A stretch of DNA of 64,000 bases from Semisulcospira habei (GCA_036245525.1 BTPG01000001.1:218068930-218132929); one strand, 5' to 3'; counted from the stretch's first letter, positions 11,340-22,527 are shown. Made by a program: numbers and translations. Notes: generated by a model not told the origin, from the sequence alone.

Positions 11340-12849
11340 CCTTCCTTGCTTTGGAAGGAGTCGAAGAAACAGAGGGGGGGCTGGCTCCCGGGCCTCCTCT
11401 GGTTTGTTCAGAGATGAGGGGAAGGGAGTGGAGTTGCCGCAACACCCACTACGACAACTTCCACTCCCTCCATCCGCTCGTCCAATGCAGCATATTTGTT
11501 TTGAAGGGGGACATCAGTGTCCCCCTTCTGGGCCCACGCGCACAGCGGTCCCATAGCTTTCTTAGACTTCTGGTTCTGGGCAGCATTCCTGCTGATAGAG
11601 TTAGTGGCCTTAGAAGGCTGACCAGAGCCAGAAACCTTTGTAGTAAGATTGACAGGCTTCGGTGGGAGCGGAGGCTTAGGGGCAGCAGAAGTCCGTGCCA
11701 CCGGACCTGTAGCGTCTGCCTTCTGCATTCCCTGGCTTCTCGTCACCACAGGAGGAGGATTACTCTCCAGGGGTGAGAGAAGCCGAGGCTCGGCCCCCAA
11801 CCAAGAAGTTGGGGTTTGACATGAGAAATCTTTGATGGGGCCCTTGCCTGCCACCGCTGCACAGAGGTGTTACTAGAGTTTGAGGCAGCCTCAGGGCTCA
11901 GCACCAGGGCTGTCAACCAGTTTTTTGGCGTCCGCAAAGGACAGCCCCTTCTCCACATGCACCAGCTGAATCTTGCAGTCTGATATCCAACGAGGCATTT
12001 CTTGTCCGAAGCCATATGCGCCCACTGGCAATTCACACACAGGTGGGTTGCTGTGCAGGACTCAGCAGAGTGTCCGGGCTTAGTGCAACGGGCGCATAAA
12101 GCCTCTGCCTGGTGGCATGTCTTCTGCCCATGGCCATACTTTTGGCACTTAAAGCACCGGAGGGGGAGAGGGACATACTTCTTCACTTTTAAGGAGTAGT
12201 AACCTCCCAAGATGGTAGTGGGGGTGGGGGGGGGGGTGGTGAGAAACGTCAGGATGATGGTAGGGAGACGGATCTCCCTACCACCTCGCTTGGAAGCGAA
12301 GCACCCGACGTAAGTCACCCCCTGCGACTTAAGGTTCCGTACAAGTTCATCTTCCAACAGTTCTGCCAATGCTTGATCTTTAATCACTCCTCTAGAAGAA
12401 TTCATCATTTTGTGGGGTGTGACCTCCACTGGAGTATCTCCGATAGAGGAGAGCCTCAGTAGCCCGTTGGAGTGTGCCCAGGTACGCCACTCTACCAGCA
12501 AGTCACCAGACCTGAGGCGCTGGGCCTCAGGCCTACTAACACGGCTCCCGAGGCTCTGCCACACCAGAAAAGGGTGCAGCTTTGAAACAGGCTTCTCTTT
12601 AACTTCGCTGTTGACAATGAGAAAGCGAGACCAGACGGCCGACGCCTGAGGCGTCGCTTCCTCACAGTCAGAGTCGCTATCATTCTCAAGGACAATGTTG
12701 GCAGCTATGAGCCGCTTTGGTGCCAGTTTTGGATTTTGGGGGGGCTTCCATATTATAGTATGATAGATATACATCCCCCGGGGGTCCTCGCCCACCACCG
12801 AGTCCAACAAGGGAAAGTGCATTTGTCGGCGGGTCTCCAGCCGACGCAC
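11340..12849 (-). pseudogene. LINE copy A, ORF1 (gag-like, zinc knuckles)
   Basis: The protein runs on the minus strand from about 12760-12849 to about 11340. Its N-terminal half resembles RNA-binding ORF1 proteins (RSGDLLVE, then GVIKDQALAE and LKSQGVTYV). A Cys/His-rich zone with repeated CCHC knuckles follows, beginning LRCFKCQKYGHGQKTC near 12150 and then CTKPGHSAESC and CVNC. A Pro-rich tail follows. A frameshift near 11960 moves the rest into another frame. ORF1 packages the LINE RNA. The first zone upstream of the Met at about 12720 may be leader rather than protein. Confidence 0.8.
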
Positions 12850-13386
12850 TATGGAGACTACCTGAAAGATATACTCAGGGGGTTAAGCCCAATTGAACCG
12901 TCTGAGCCACAGCCTTCTATCACAATCTTGAATGCAGGGGAATACTGGCGTAATGCACCTAATCAGCAGCAGAGGCTATAGCATGGTGCTCTGTATATCA
13001 ACTTGCATGTCAACAGTGGGATAGGACTCAATGTGAGAAGAGCCGATTGACTAGGCCGGTATGACTAGCCTCCCGTTTAGGTAGAAGTCAAGGCCAAAGT
13101 GGAGTGTTTCAGCCACCAGGATCCTCTTCTCCCCCGACACAGGTCTCCAAGCACGACAAACACTCGGGATCTAAAGGACCAAAAACTAATGAGTATTTTT
13201 AAGGACCAATCCAACATGGTAAGACCTAGGTTAGCACAGCTCCTTAAAAACTGGACCAGTCACAAACACTGAACAACATATCTGCTGACGTCAAGTCCTA
13301 ATATGGCACCCCTTCGCTAGCCCACTCAGTCAGTGACTGAGGAGACTACCCACCCACGCCACGTGGAGGCCAGTGCTGAGTGGGCT
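12850..13386 (-). mobile_element. LINE copy A 5' untranslated region
   Basis: This stretch matches 17386-18062, upstream of ORF1 in copy C, nearly throughout. Both end with the same block containing GACTGAGGAGACTACCCACC and then 'agtgggct', which fixes the 5' end of the family. Copy C carries a short extra piece near 17745-17780. Confidence 0.75.
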
Positions 13387-13848
13387 TGACATCTGAGGCA
13401 GAAACTCTGAAACACTGAAGAAGAAGAAGGTTCACTCATTAACTATTCGACCAATGAGAACCATCATTCTATAAGCCAACCTAATTCTCAGAAAACTTTT
13501 CACTTTGAAAGAAAGATTGTCTCCCTGTTAGATCACCTTGGCAATAAATGATTGACCCACTGCTCATTGAATTGGCCCATTGAATTTTGACCGAGTGGGT
13601 CAATTGGCCCACAGCCTATTTTTAGAAAAATAAACCCTGCAAAGTGTTTATACAATCAGGATATTGGGCATGAGGATGCAGCCTAGAGTTAGAGTATTGC
13701 CACAGAACTAAATTTGCCCCATCAATCTACTTCACTTATATCAAGGACAGTTATAACAAAAGTCAGATATAACAATGCTGCTTCAGAGGTCCTGTCACTC
13801 TTTTAATGTAAATTGCTTCACTCATAACAAACTTCGGATATAACAAGA
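13387..13848. other. Unannotated
   Basis: No supported feature. There is a short GAA-rich patch near 13420. Confidence 0.4.
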
Positions 13849-14982
13849 AGAACAAGATGAGGATTTCATCCCAAAGTCTAACATATTGTTTGGAGCTCAC
13901 ATGCGTTTTTCTTTTAGGAACATTCAGAGTTGTTCATATTTTTAAGCTTATCTTTCTGATCCATTTCATTCCTCTCCAAGCCAACCTCTGATCAACACGC
14001 ACGCCGGCGCACACAAATAAAGATGGACACTGACACGGCGCTTCCCACCATTAGTACGCTCTGTGGGCTCATATAGCGCAGGATGTCACTATAAACTTGA
14101 CGTCATAGCATCGCTTGTCTCCGCCTCCACATCCCCCGCACCAAACTCAGCACTTTTGGCCCCCGCTCCTTCTCAATATACGGTCCATCCACCTGGAACA
14201 CTCTCCCACTCTCTCTCCGTCAGAAACACTCTCTCTCCTCCTTCCAGTCCGCCCTCAAAACTCACCTCTTTCAACAGTTCTAGCACTATACCACCACACT
14301 CCCCATCCTAAGCAGACTGTCGTAATGTATTTCACTATTTGTGGTACGTGAGTCGTTGTCTAAAGCATGCGCATGCGTGCGCAAGTTGTGAGTGCGCGCT
14401 TAGAGTTATAATTATTATAAGATAAGCGCATTATAAATACCATAATTATTATTATTATGACGCCATGTACACAGTGACAAAATTGATGTTTCAAGTCACT
14501 CATCCAAAAGGCATGCAGCCACTTCCAGAGCTGTTTTGTTCCACACAGCATCCTTCAAGGCTGACTGTTTGATGGGAGTATATACATGTAGTGGACCCAA
14601 AACTTGCAAAAATGAATTATTATTAAAAAAGTTGAACAGGTACAATGCTGGATTACGAACTCATTCAATATCTCCCTTTAATCTAGCTGTATGCAAAGTA
14701 CCTAGTAAGAATAACAAAAATTACGGACTCAACTGTGGATCAACCGGGTTTTTTTGTGAAAGAACTATTTTCTTGTGTAAATTAATTTTTTTTTTTTTTT
14801 TTAAACTACTTCAGGAGAATTCACGTAGGGAACATATCCTAAAGTTTCAAGCTTGTCTGTCCACAAATGCAGGATCTAGTCACTGTCACATACACACACG
14901 GCGTTTTTGCGCCAAATGTACATTCTCTAGCAAGGTTTGCATAGCTACACGTGACGTCATTTTTATCTTGTTACTTCTTTGC
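13849..14982. repeat. Partial relative of the 44-46.4 kb TIR element, with a CR1/L2-like insertion
   Basis: From AACAAGATGAGGATTTCATC onward this stretch follows 45474-46310 closely, including the TTGGAGCTCACATGCG block and the distal GCGCCAAATGTACATTC block. The copy here is interrupted by a LINE 3' end at 14118-14458 and lacks the terminal palindrome seen at 46.38 kb. Confidence 0.75.
14118..14458 (+). mobile_element. 5'-truncated CR1/L2-like LINE, 3' end only
   Basis: The sequence matches the end of the LINE at 50492-51985. It encodes the last ~54 residues of the RT protein (FGPRSF then YGPSTWNTLPLSLRQKHS), stopping at 14281-14283. The same 3' untranslated region follows, ending in GATAAGCGCATTATAAATAC and ATT repeats. 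It sits inside the repeat at 13849-14982 and so is younger than it. Confidence 0.9.
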
Positions 14983-15112
14983 ATGAATGCGGGATCAACT
15001 TGCCAGCACAGCGTGTGCATTCTCTGGAACGCGATCTGACCAGCCCCATTGGTAGTAAAAAAATTGGGTTCTCTGGCAATTTGTTATGGCGGATGCGGCG
15101 GAGCCTGAGAGC

Positions 15113-15357
15113 CTGGGGCCTAAATAAAGCCAAGACCACCTAGCAACACATATGCATCCAACATCAAGAGCTACAGGCAGTGCAGACAGTTGGGAGAGTT
15201 TTAAAAAGACAAATGCAGGTGAATGGACCAAGGGTAGACAGAAACACATGCCCCAGAATAGAGGGAAAAACCCACCCTGTGGGACTGACCAGAGTGACCC
15301 TGGGAACTAAAAAGTAGTTAACCCCACCCAAGTCCCCCAGGGCAGACCCGGGTGGGG
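15113..15357 (-). mobile_element. SINE-like unit, truncated copy fused to LINE copy C
   Basis: The head end CCCCACCCGGG is at 15340-15357, exactly where all complete copies end, and abuts the ORF2 start of LINE copy C. The tail half beyond 'gggcctaaataaagc' is missing at 15113. Confidence 0.8.
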
Positions 15358-15462
15358 CCCTGAAGAGATATTACTGAGGGGTTAATAGAACTTGACCAAA
15401 AGACGTAATTCCTCAAAGTTAGCTTGAAAACCAAGACAATTCCACTGAAGCAGAGAGTACAT
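15358..15462 (-). pseudogene. LINE copy C, first ~35 residues of ORF2
   Basis: On the minus strand this reads LLQWNC, then NFEELRLLVKFY and NPSVISLQ, the start of the APE endonuclease as in copy A, and then stops abruptly at the SINE-like unit. The retroposon at 15463-15934 separates it from ORF1. Confidence 0.75.
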
Positions 15463-15934
15463 CCTCGCGCTGGGACCATATGGCGTTGAGGCGCGTCCCC
15501 TGGGTGGTGCATAGGGGGTCCCTCGCGAGAGGGGTGCACCGAATGAAATAAGGTGCCATGAACCAACATGGTCTAAGGGAAGGAGACCCCGACAGAAAAC
15601 CCCTGGTCCTCCTAGTAAGGGGGTTGGGCGTGGGGGTAGCTTCCCCACCCTGCAAATAAAAAAATAGCTACAAAAACGCCGACGAATAGACAAACAGCAA
15701 TTCCTTTCCTGGAGGAGGAAGGTTCTTCTACCAGAATATTTATGACGTCGTGTGGTGAAAGCCGGAAGTCTTTGGAAGCCACAGAAAACACCTGGTGTCG
15801 AGACCTCCAAGCAGACATCAAGAGACTGGGAACCACCTGGAGTAAAATAGAAGGAGAAGCACAGGACACTGGAGGTCTCTCGTCGACGGCCTATACCCTG
15901 GGAGGGGTGACAGGCGTAAGTAAGTAAAGTAAGT
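15463..15934 (+). mobile_element. 472-bp internally deleted LINE or SINE with 8-bp TSD
   Basis: The insert is flanked by GAGTACAT at 15455-15462 and 15935-15942. Copy A has an uninterrupted version of this site near 11275. Its 3' part encodes, on the plus strand, a C-terminal LINE segment (ENTWCRDLQADIK then LGTTWSKIE) and ends in a TAAG repeat tail. Its 5' part is non-coding and resembles a LINE leader. The unit is best read as a 5' leader joined to a 3' end, mobilised in trans. Confidence 0.75.
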
Positions 15935-17385
15935 GAGTACATAATTATGTCTTATCTGGGGGTGAAGAGTTTTTCCCCCCTTTTTCATTTGCCTTGAACG
16001 GAGTTGATAAATAGAGGAGGGCTGGTTCCCGGGCCTCCTCTGGTTCTTCGGAGAAGAAGGGCGTGGAGCTGCCGCAACATCAGCAACGACAACTTCCACT
16101 CCCTCCATCCTCTCCTCCAATGCAGCATATTTGTTTTGAAGGGGGACATCAGTGTTCCCCTTCTGGGCCCATGCGCACAGCAGTCCCATAGATTTCTTAA
16201 ACTTCTGGTCCTGGGCAGCGTTCCTGCCGGTAGAGTTAGCAGACTTAGAAGGCTGACCAGAGCCAGAAGCCTTTGGAGTTGACAAACCAACAGGTTTGGG
16301 TGGGGGCTGAGGCTTAGGGGCAACAGTAGGCGGCACTACCGGACCGGCAGTGTCCGCCCTCTGCGTTCCCTGGCTCCTCATCCCCACCGGAGGAGGGTTA
16401 CTCTCCAGGGGCAATAGGAGCCGAGGCTCCACCCCCAACCAAAACGTTGGGGTTTGACATGAGAAGTCTTTGGTGGGGCGCTTGTCAGCCACCACTGCAC
16501 TGAAAGTATACACAGAGGTGTTACTAGAGGTTGGGGCAGCCGCAGCTGCACCAGGGCCTTCAACCAGTTTTTGGGCGTCCAGAAAAGACAGCCCCTTCTC
16601 CACACGCACATGCTGTATCTTGCACTTGGATATCCAATGAGGGCATTTCTTGTCCGAAGCCATATGTGCCCCCTGGCAATTCACACACAGGGGGGTGGCT
16701 GTGCAGGACTCAGCAGAGTGTCCAGGCTTAGTGCAAAGGGTGCATGAAGCCTCTGCCTGGCGGCATGTCTTATGCCCATGGCCATACTTTTGGCACTTAA
16801 AGCACCGGAGGGGGAGAGGGACGTACTTCTTCACTTTCAATGATAGTAACCTCCCCAGATGGTAGTAGGAGGGGTGGGGGTGCCAAATGTCAGGATGATG
16901 GTAGGGAGACGGATTTCCCCACCACCTCACTTGGAAGCGAAGCGCCTGACGTAAGTCACCCCCTGAGACTTAAGCTTCCGTACAAGTTCATCTTCTGACA
17001 GTTCTGCCAAAGCTTGATCTTTGATTACGCCTCTTGACGAATTCATAGTTTTGTGGGGTGTCACTTCCAATGGAGTGTCTCTGATGGAAGAGAGCCCCAG
17101 TAGCCCGCTGGAATGTGCCCGGGTACGGCACTCTACCAGCAAGTCACCAGACCTGAGGCGCTGGGCATCAGGCCTGCCAAAACGGCTCCTGAGGGTCTCC
17201 CCCACCAGAAAAGGATGCAGCTTGGATACAGGTTTCTCCTTCACCTTGCTATGGACAATGAGGAAGTGAGGCCATACGGACGACACCGGAGTGGTCACTT
17301 CCTCACAGTCCGAGTCCATGTCATGTTCAATGTCGGTGGCGATGTGCCGCTTCTGTGCCAGTTTAGTTTTTTTTGTTTTTCCCAT
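15935..17385 (-). pseudogene. LINE copy C, ORF1 (gag-like, zinc knuckles)
   Basis: ORF1 starts at the ATG at 17385 (MGKTKKTKLAQKRHIA). It has the RNA-binding half (RSGDLLVE, GVIKDQALAE, LKSQGVTYV) up to a frameshift at about 16927. It resumes with CCHC knuckles (LRCFKCQKYGHGHKTC near 16790, CTKPGHSAESC, CVNC), an Ala/Pro-rich linker and a conserved end, ALEERMEGVEVVV. The copy keeps ORF1 and the leader but almost no ORF2, so it could only have moved using another copy's enzymes, if it moved in this form. Confidence 0.85.
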
Positions 17386-18062
17386 ATTATAATAGTAGAG
17401 ATATTTATCCCCCGGGGGTCCCCGCCCGCCACCGAGCCCAACAAGGGAAAGTGCAACTGTCGGCGGATCTCCAGCCGACGCACAATGGAGACTGCCCGAA
17501 AGATATACTCAAGGGGGTAAGCCCGATTGAACCGTCTGAGCCACCGCCTTCTATCACACTGTTGAATGCAGGGGAATACTGGCGTAAAGCACCTAATGAG
17601 CAGCAGAGGCTATAGCATGGTGCTCCGTATATCAACCCGCATGTCAACAGTGGGATAGGGCTCAACGTGACAAGAGCCGATTGACTAGGCCAGTACGACT
17701 AGCCTCCCGTTTAGGTAGAAGTCAAGGCCAAAGTGGAGTGTTGGCACCAGTGAGCCGCAACCCAAAGGGAACCGCAGCCACCAGGATCCTCTTCTCCCCC
17801 GACAAGGGTCTCCAAGCACGGCAAACACTTGGGATCCAAAGGACCAAAAGCTCTCGAGTATCTTTAAGGACCAATCCAACATGGTAGGACCTGGGTTAGC
17901 ACAGCTCCTCAAAAACCGGACCAGTGAAAAAGACTGAACAACATATCTGCTGACATCAAGTCCTAATCCTGGACAAAGATGGCACCCCTCTGCTAGCCCA
18001 CTCAGTCAGTGACTGAGGAGACTACCCACCCACGCCACGTGGAGGCTGGTGCCTAGTGGGCT
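17386..18062 (-). mobile_element. LINE copy C 5' untranslated region
   Basis: This is homologous to 12850-13386. The 5' end is at about 18062, where the shared sequence stops at 'agtgggct' and coding-like sequence in the other orientation begins at once. Confidence 0.75.
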
Positions 18063-18345
18063 ACATGAGTATGAGAAACGGAGGTATCTTCTTACAGGTA
18101 AAAAGGGCAGACCTGATCCGACCGTTGTGTTTACACCAGAGAACTTTACCATAGCTACAGAAGCAACAATAGTTTCTGAAATCATACTAAGACCTTTGGA
18201 GGGTGTGAAAGAAGCAGAAATTGCACAGGGAATCAAACTTACATGGGATAGCTCAGTGACAGAGTCAGCAAAAGTCTTTACTGCTGTTAGGAAAGGCACA
18301 GATGTAGAAGTATTGTCCAGTAGAGTAACCCAGCTGTTAAAGTAG
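18063..18345 (+). pseudogene. C-terminal fragment of an unknown protein (module protein 1)
   Basis: An open frame runs from the LINE boundary to tandem stops at 18343-18348, about 93 residues. Its composition is regular and protein-like: charged start (HEYEKRRYLLTGKKGRPD), then VVFTPENFTI, then ILRPLEGVKEAEIAQG, ending with DVEVLSSRVTQLL. The N-terminus is cut off by LINE copy C. I recall similar pairings of such a domain with a hydrophobic coiled-coil protein in invertebrate genomes but cannot name the family. A weak candidate for the original start is MADAAEPESL at 15086-15115, on the other side of the LINE. Confidence 0.5.
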
Positions 18346-18466
18346 TAGTTGATAAAACAAATCTAGTTTGATTAAATTACATAAACCTGACACATATAGA
18401 TCTTGTTTCATTTTATAACACTAGCAAATTATATACCACTGAAGAGTTGCAAAATGTAATCGCTGA

Positions 18467-21037
18467 TTAACCTTTTAACTACCATTCCGCCCGGTTCCGC
18501 CAGTGACATATCACTATGTACAACCGTTCCACCCCATTCCCCCCGTACATACCTACTTTCAGTTTGGACTCAATTCCGGTTCGTTTCGCACCCATTCCAA
18601 CTTTTAATGGAGTCAATGCATTGTGGGATATGGCTACTTCCGTTTTGGTTACATGTGGATGCTTTTCAAATTTGTTTTAGAGCAAAAGTTTGTTTTTTTT
18701 CGAGACTGTATTGTTTACAACATGGTGCGTTCATGGAGAGCGACAGCGACACTGAATTTACTGCATTACTGGATCAAATTCGTTCAAATCCAGTCAGAGA
18801 AGATGACTCTGAATCGGACATAAGTGTTAGTTCGGTGCACACAGAAGATCTCACGGATTTCGAGTCCGATACCGACGATGAAAAGGTACCTGTTGTGGTT
18901 AATTGTGTGCCTGGGCAACACCATGTCAACGTCCCAGAAGTCTGGTCGCGCGAATATGGGGAGCCTATCAATATCCCTGACTTCGATGCTTTTTCAGGCC
19001 CGTTTCCTCAGCCATGCATTTCTACCCCGGCTGAATTTTTCTCACTGCTTATACCAGTGAGTTACTACTCTGAGATCGCCCTTGAGACCAACTTGTATGC
19101 TCGACAACGTTTACTAGCAAAAGGTGTGCCAGATGCAGAGATCAATTCAAAGTTTGAGCCTACAACTGCTGATGAGATCAGAGCATACATCGGCCTTCTC
19201 ATGTACATGAATGTGGCTCCTCTTCCATCAATCAAGTACTACTGGTCTGAAGACCAACCCACCTACTGCCCATTTGTTGCACAGATGATGGCCAGAAACC
19301 ATTTTGAGCAACTTGTTCAGTATTTCCACCTGCGTGATTCCACACTTGCAATCACGAGGGGTCAGCCTAGATTTGATCCTTTGTACAAGGTTCGGCCACT
19401 TATTTCTCTAACTCAAGAAACATTTTCTACCAACTATCACCCAGCAAGGTCTCTGAATGTGGACGAAGCTATGATAAAATTCAAAGGGCACTGCGCATTC
19501 CTTCAGTACCTGCCGGCAAAACAAACGAAGTGTGGGCTGAAAGTGTGGGCTATCTGTGATTCCAGGAGTTTCTACATGCTGAACTACAGTGTGTATACAG
19601 GCCGAGTGAATGACTTGCAAGATGATCCAGCCCCACTTGGTGAAAGAGTGGTGGAACACCTCGCTGAGCCGTACTACAACAGAAATCACGTGCTCTTTAT
19701 TGACAATTATTTCACCTCCATCTCCTTGATGACGCACCTGTCTGAGGCAGGTACCCTTGCCTGTGGAACTGTCCGTACAAACAGAAAGGGACTTTCTGAT
19801 GAAATGAAAGCACCCAAATGTGTGAAGAAATCAGGTGTCACCATTCATTGGTTCAAACATCTGGGTACAACAGGCCGACCAGGCTATCGCATGGTTCAAT
19901 CAGCGAAAGGTGACGACTGCCCATGATGAGCAAGATGGAGAGGTGGTGAGGAAGGGTGCTGGGGGAACAGTGAGGGCCAGATACTCTAGGCCCCTGACAA
20001 TTGAACACTACAACAAGGGCTACAATGGAGTTGATAAACATGATCAGATGAGGTCAGTGGTGGAAGTATGTCCTCTTCTTCTGCATTGATGTTGCAGCCG
20101 TGAACGCATACATAATCTACCTCAAGTCACAAGGGAGGCCTGCCAAACCCCTCAGCCACCTGGACTTTCAGATGAGCATCGTGACAGGTGTCATCAACGG
20201 CTTCAGGGGCAGAAAGAGAATCGGGAGACCAGCCATCCTGGACCTCATGGACAAGTTCAGGCACAACCCTTCCAAGACCACCACTACTCGTGGAAAAAGA
20301 AACTGCATCCTCTGCAAGCAGACTGGCTGCAAAACCAGCTCAGGACAGGCTGTGCAGAGCAATTTTTAATGTGTCAGGTGTACAGTGGCTCTCTGCAAGG
20401 ACTGGGGCTGCTTTGGTCGCTTCCACCAGGAGTAGGCTTATCTGCTCACCTGTGCATACCTGTGTAATGTGGCAGATGAGTCTGACCTGTGAAGTACTGG
20501 CCACTTGAAGGTTTAGACCCATGGTGAGGTGTTTGACATCGAAGAATATTTTTCTGGTAATTTCTTCATTTGGAATTATCTCAAAAACTTTTAATACATT
20601 TCTGCGGGAACGCTGAAGAAGAAGAAGAATACATTACTGGAACATACCTGACTTGTCACCTGCGGATGTGTCATGAGATATGTGTGTGATCTGTATGATG
20701 GAATGAGTGGAGTGGTTACCTGTCTTCCTGAGTGCCACAGGGATGTTTCTAACCAGTTTTGTTGTTTTCTGGATTTAATTTCTGACAGAGGTATGTTTTA
20801 GCACCTGCTACTGAGATATATGACGGGTAAACAGAGACACAGGGACACTTAAAATGACAAAAAATTATATACTGTATGTATTTTCCAACATCATGTCAAA
20901 ATTTGGTACATTTTAAAGCAGAATTAACATCATACTGACAGTTTGAAATATGTACCCATTTTTTACTTGGTCTGAATGGAAAAAGTCAGGGATACGGGGT
21001 TATTTGTAGGAAAGTAAGTTGGTAGCTATAGGGTTAA
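18467..21037 (+). mobile_element. piggyBac-type DNA transposon, one copy with both ends
   Basis: TTAA at 18467-18470 and 21034-21037 flank a 2563-bp element. The left end begins CCTTTTAACTACC and the right end, complemented, begins CCCTATAGCTACC: 13-bp inverted ends with three differences and the CCYT start usual for piggyBac. It inserted between module proteins 1 and 2. The transposase frame is at 18733-20435. The rest is AT-rich flank with GAA repeats near 20615. Confidence 0.9.
18733..20435 (+). pseudogene. piggyBac-type transposase, frameshifted
   Basis: The frame could start at 18607, but the Met at 18733 (MESDSDTEFTALLDQIRSNP) gives the usual acidic N-terminus and is preferred. The DDE-type domain (DDE_Tnp_1_7) follows: IGLLMYMNVAPLPS near residue 157, the first catalytic Asp in LNVDEAMIKFKG (residue 244) and the second in FIDNYFTS (residue 324). 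A stop at 19924 marks a frameshift. In the next frame come YNKGYNGVDKHDQM, with the third Asp (20033), and then a short deletion or shift near 20060. VAAVNAYIIYLKS resumes in another frame. The C-terminal Cys-rich zinc-binding tail (CILCKQTGCK) is cut by a TAA at 20367 but continues as CVRC..LCKDWGC to a stop at 20433. The copy is inactive, but the three Asp codons survive. Confidence 0.92.
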
Positions 21038-21650
21038 ATATAAAAAAATATCTGCCATAAAAAAATGGTGCCCTTGTATCCACAAATAGCTCATGAAAGA
21101 CCACACTTACAGACACATTGAAGTATTTGGAAGGTGAAGACAGAAGAGACAAAATACTCCAGGTGTGAAAGACGGTATAACACGGCTTTCAATTCTGTAC
21201 ACAATGTAACAATGGTTGTCGGTGCTGTTTCTGCCGGTTGCTCTGTTGGTGGTGTAGCTCTGTTTGCAATGGGAGTTGGAAGTGTTATTGGGATCACTAT
21301 TGAAGGTGTCGGTGTTGCCACATGTCTGACATGCTTTGGTTTGGAAGCCCTTAACAAAAGATTTCATAAGAAGTTGCAAAAGCATGAAGCAATGAGTACT
21401 CTTGCTGGAGCAAAGTTGAGTAGCAAAAAACTTATTATTTGCAATTTTAGAAGACAATAAAATCGATGATGATGAGCTTAAGAGAGTGCAGGATGATTTG
21501 GCCAATTACAAACAGAAGTGTGAAATTCAAAATGAGATGCATAGTCAACCTGAGAATGTTGAAGAACTAAAGACATCTTTTTTAGAAGAAGGGAAAAAGA
21601 TAGGGGTGAAAGAGACCATGGAAAAAGTGCAAGGCCTTCTAAGAAAGTAA
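21038..21650 (+). pseudogene. Unknown hydrophobic plus coiled-coil protein (module protein 2)
   Basis: From about 21134 an open frame encodes RRYNTAFNSVHN followed by a long Gly/Ala/Val-rich hydrophobic stretch (about 45 residues, likely a membrane hairpin). A basic segment follows (LNKRFHKKLQKHEAM). The frame breaks at about 21425-21430 in a run of six A. In the shifted frame a charged, helix-prone segment continues with ILEDNKIDDDELKRVQDD to EKVQGLLRK and a stop at 21648-21650. A further one-base shift is likely near 21133. I do not know the family; the architecture is a membrane hairpin followed by a coiled coil. It was separated from protein 1 only by about 120 bp before piggyBac inserted. 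Confidence 0.5.
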
Positions 21651-21754
21651 AGATAAGCTTTAAGAACTTATGACAACTAACTTATAAGGACTTATAAAGT
21701 TACTTGTCAGTTGTAGGTAACTTATAGGTTACCTATTAAGTACTTGTAATTTAC

Positions 21755-21815
21755 TTCCGCCGTGAGATGGCCTTAGGCGCCTGCTCGGCATTAAACCCAA
21801 ATAACTAACTGTAAT
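21755..21815 (+). repeat. Short retroposon tail
   Basis: The block CCGCCGTGAGATGGCCTTAG followed by GGCATTAAACCCAAATAACT matches the minus strand near 7245-7320, and resembles a LINE/SINE 3' end. Confidence 0.5.
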
Positions 21816-21824
21816 TTACTTAAC

Positions 21825-22527
21825 TTAAACTTTAGCACGCTGGTGGCGACATTTGTCGCCAGCCGCCATCTTGTTTGATTTACGGATGGCGACATATGTC
21901 GCCACCGCGAGGTCTGCCGGAATCGGCTATGGTAAACACACAGGGTTGCTATGACAGCCTTTGCAAAGGATTATGGGTGATTGTATCTAGGCTTGCTTCC
22001 GTTTTCAGTCGGCCATCTTGCTACCTTCGAATGTGTTCAAGCGATTCGAATTTTCTAAGCGAGAGTTTGTTCTGACGTCTTCATTTTGACAAAAGATGAC
22101 CGATGAGGAGTTAGAAGCATTCATCAAGGAATACTTTATGGAGTCAGATTCAGATGATGAAGACTTTCTTGGCTTTTTGCCAGAAGACTTGAGATCAAGG
22201 GGGAGGGGGGGGGGTGGGGGGGGGTGATAGTGGTGATGGACAGGGGAGTGATTCTAAATCAAGTGCTAGTGAACGCGGAAATGGTGCATAGTAAGCAATG
22301 ATTATTTATTTTTTTTGTTAGGATAATAACACAGATAACACAGTTTGAAGAATTGTGACATAATCTTGATTCATTTATTTATATGATGCCAAATTCCACA
22401 ATCCTACATAGAAAAATGAAAAAGTTAAAGGCTTTTGAAGTAAGGTAGCGTTGGGTTCAGCCCACTCAAAAGGAATGCAGTTGCAGGGGAAAGAACTGCC
22501 AGCGGAAAGCAGAGTGCTAAAGGTTAA
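21825..22527. mobile_element. Second non-autonomous piggyBac-like element
   Basis: TTAA at 21825-21828 and 22524-22527 flank a 695-bp element. The left end reads ACTTTAGCACGCTG and the complemented right end CCTTTAGCACTCTG. Near the left end are two copies of an 18-bp palindrome-like motif, TGGCGACATTTGTCGCCA and TGGCGACATATGTCGCCA (about 21842 and 21885), the second a perfect palindrome and plausible as transposase binding sites. The G-rich run at 22199-22225 lies inside. Confidence 0.8.
22096..22227 (+). pseudogene. Acidic N-terminal stub of a transposase-like protein
   Basis: The frame from ATG 22096 reads MTDEELEAFIKEYFMESDSD, continues acidic to about residue 34 and then enters a poly-G tract, stopping at 22225. 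A Ser/Asp/Gly-rich continuation exists in another frame after the G run, consistent with slippage in the tract. As in the element at 8915-9970, only the transposase start is retained. Confidence 0.5.

Noticed and set aside
21107..21505. Minus-strand frame opposite module protein 2
   Set aside because: Low-complexity antisense of the plus-strand frame, which has protein-like composition.
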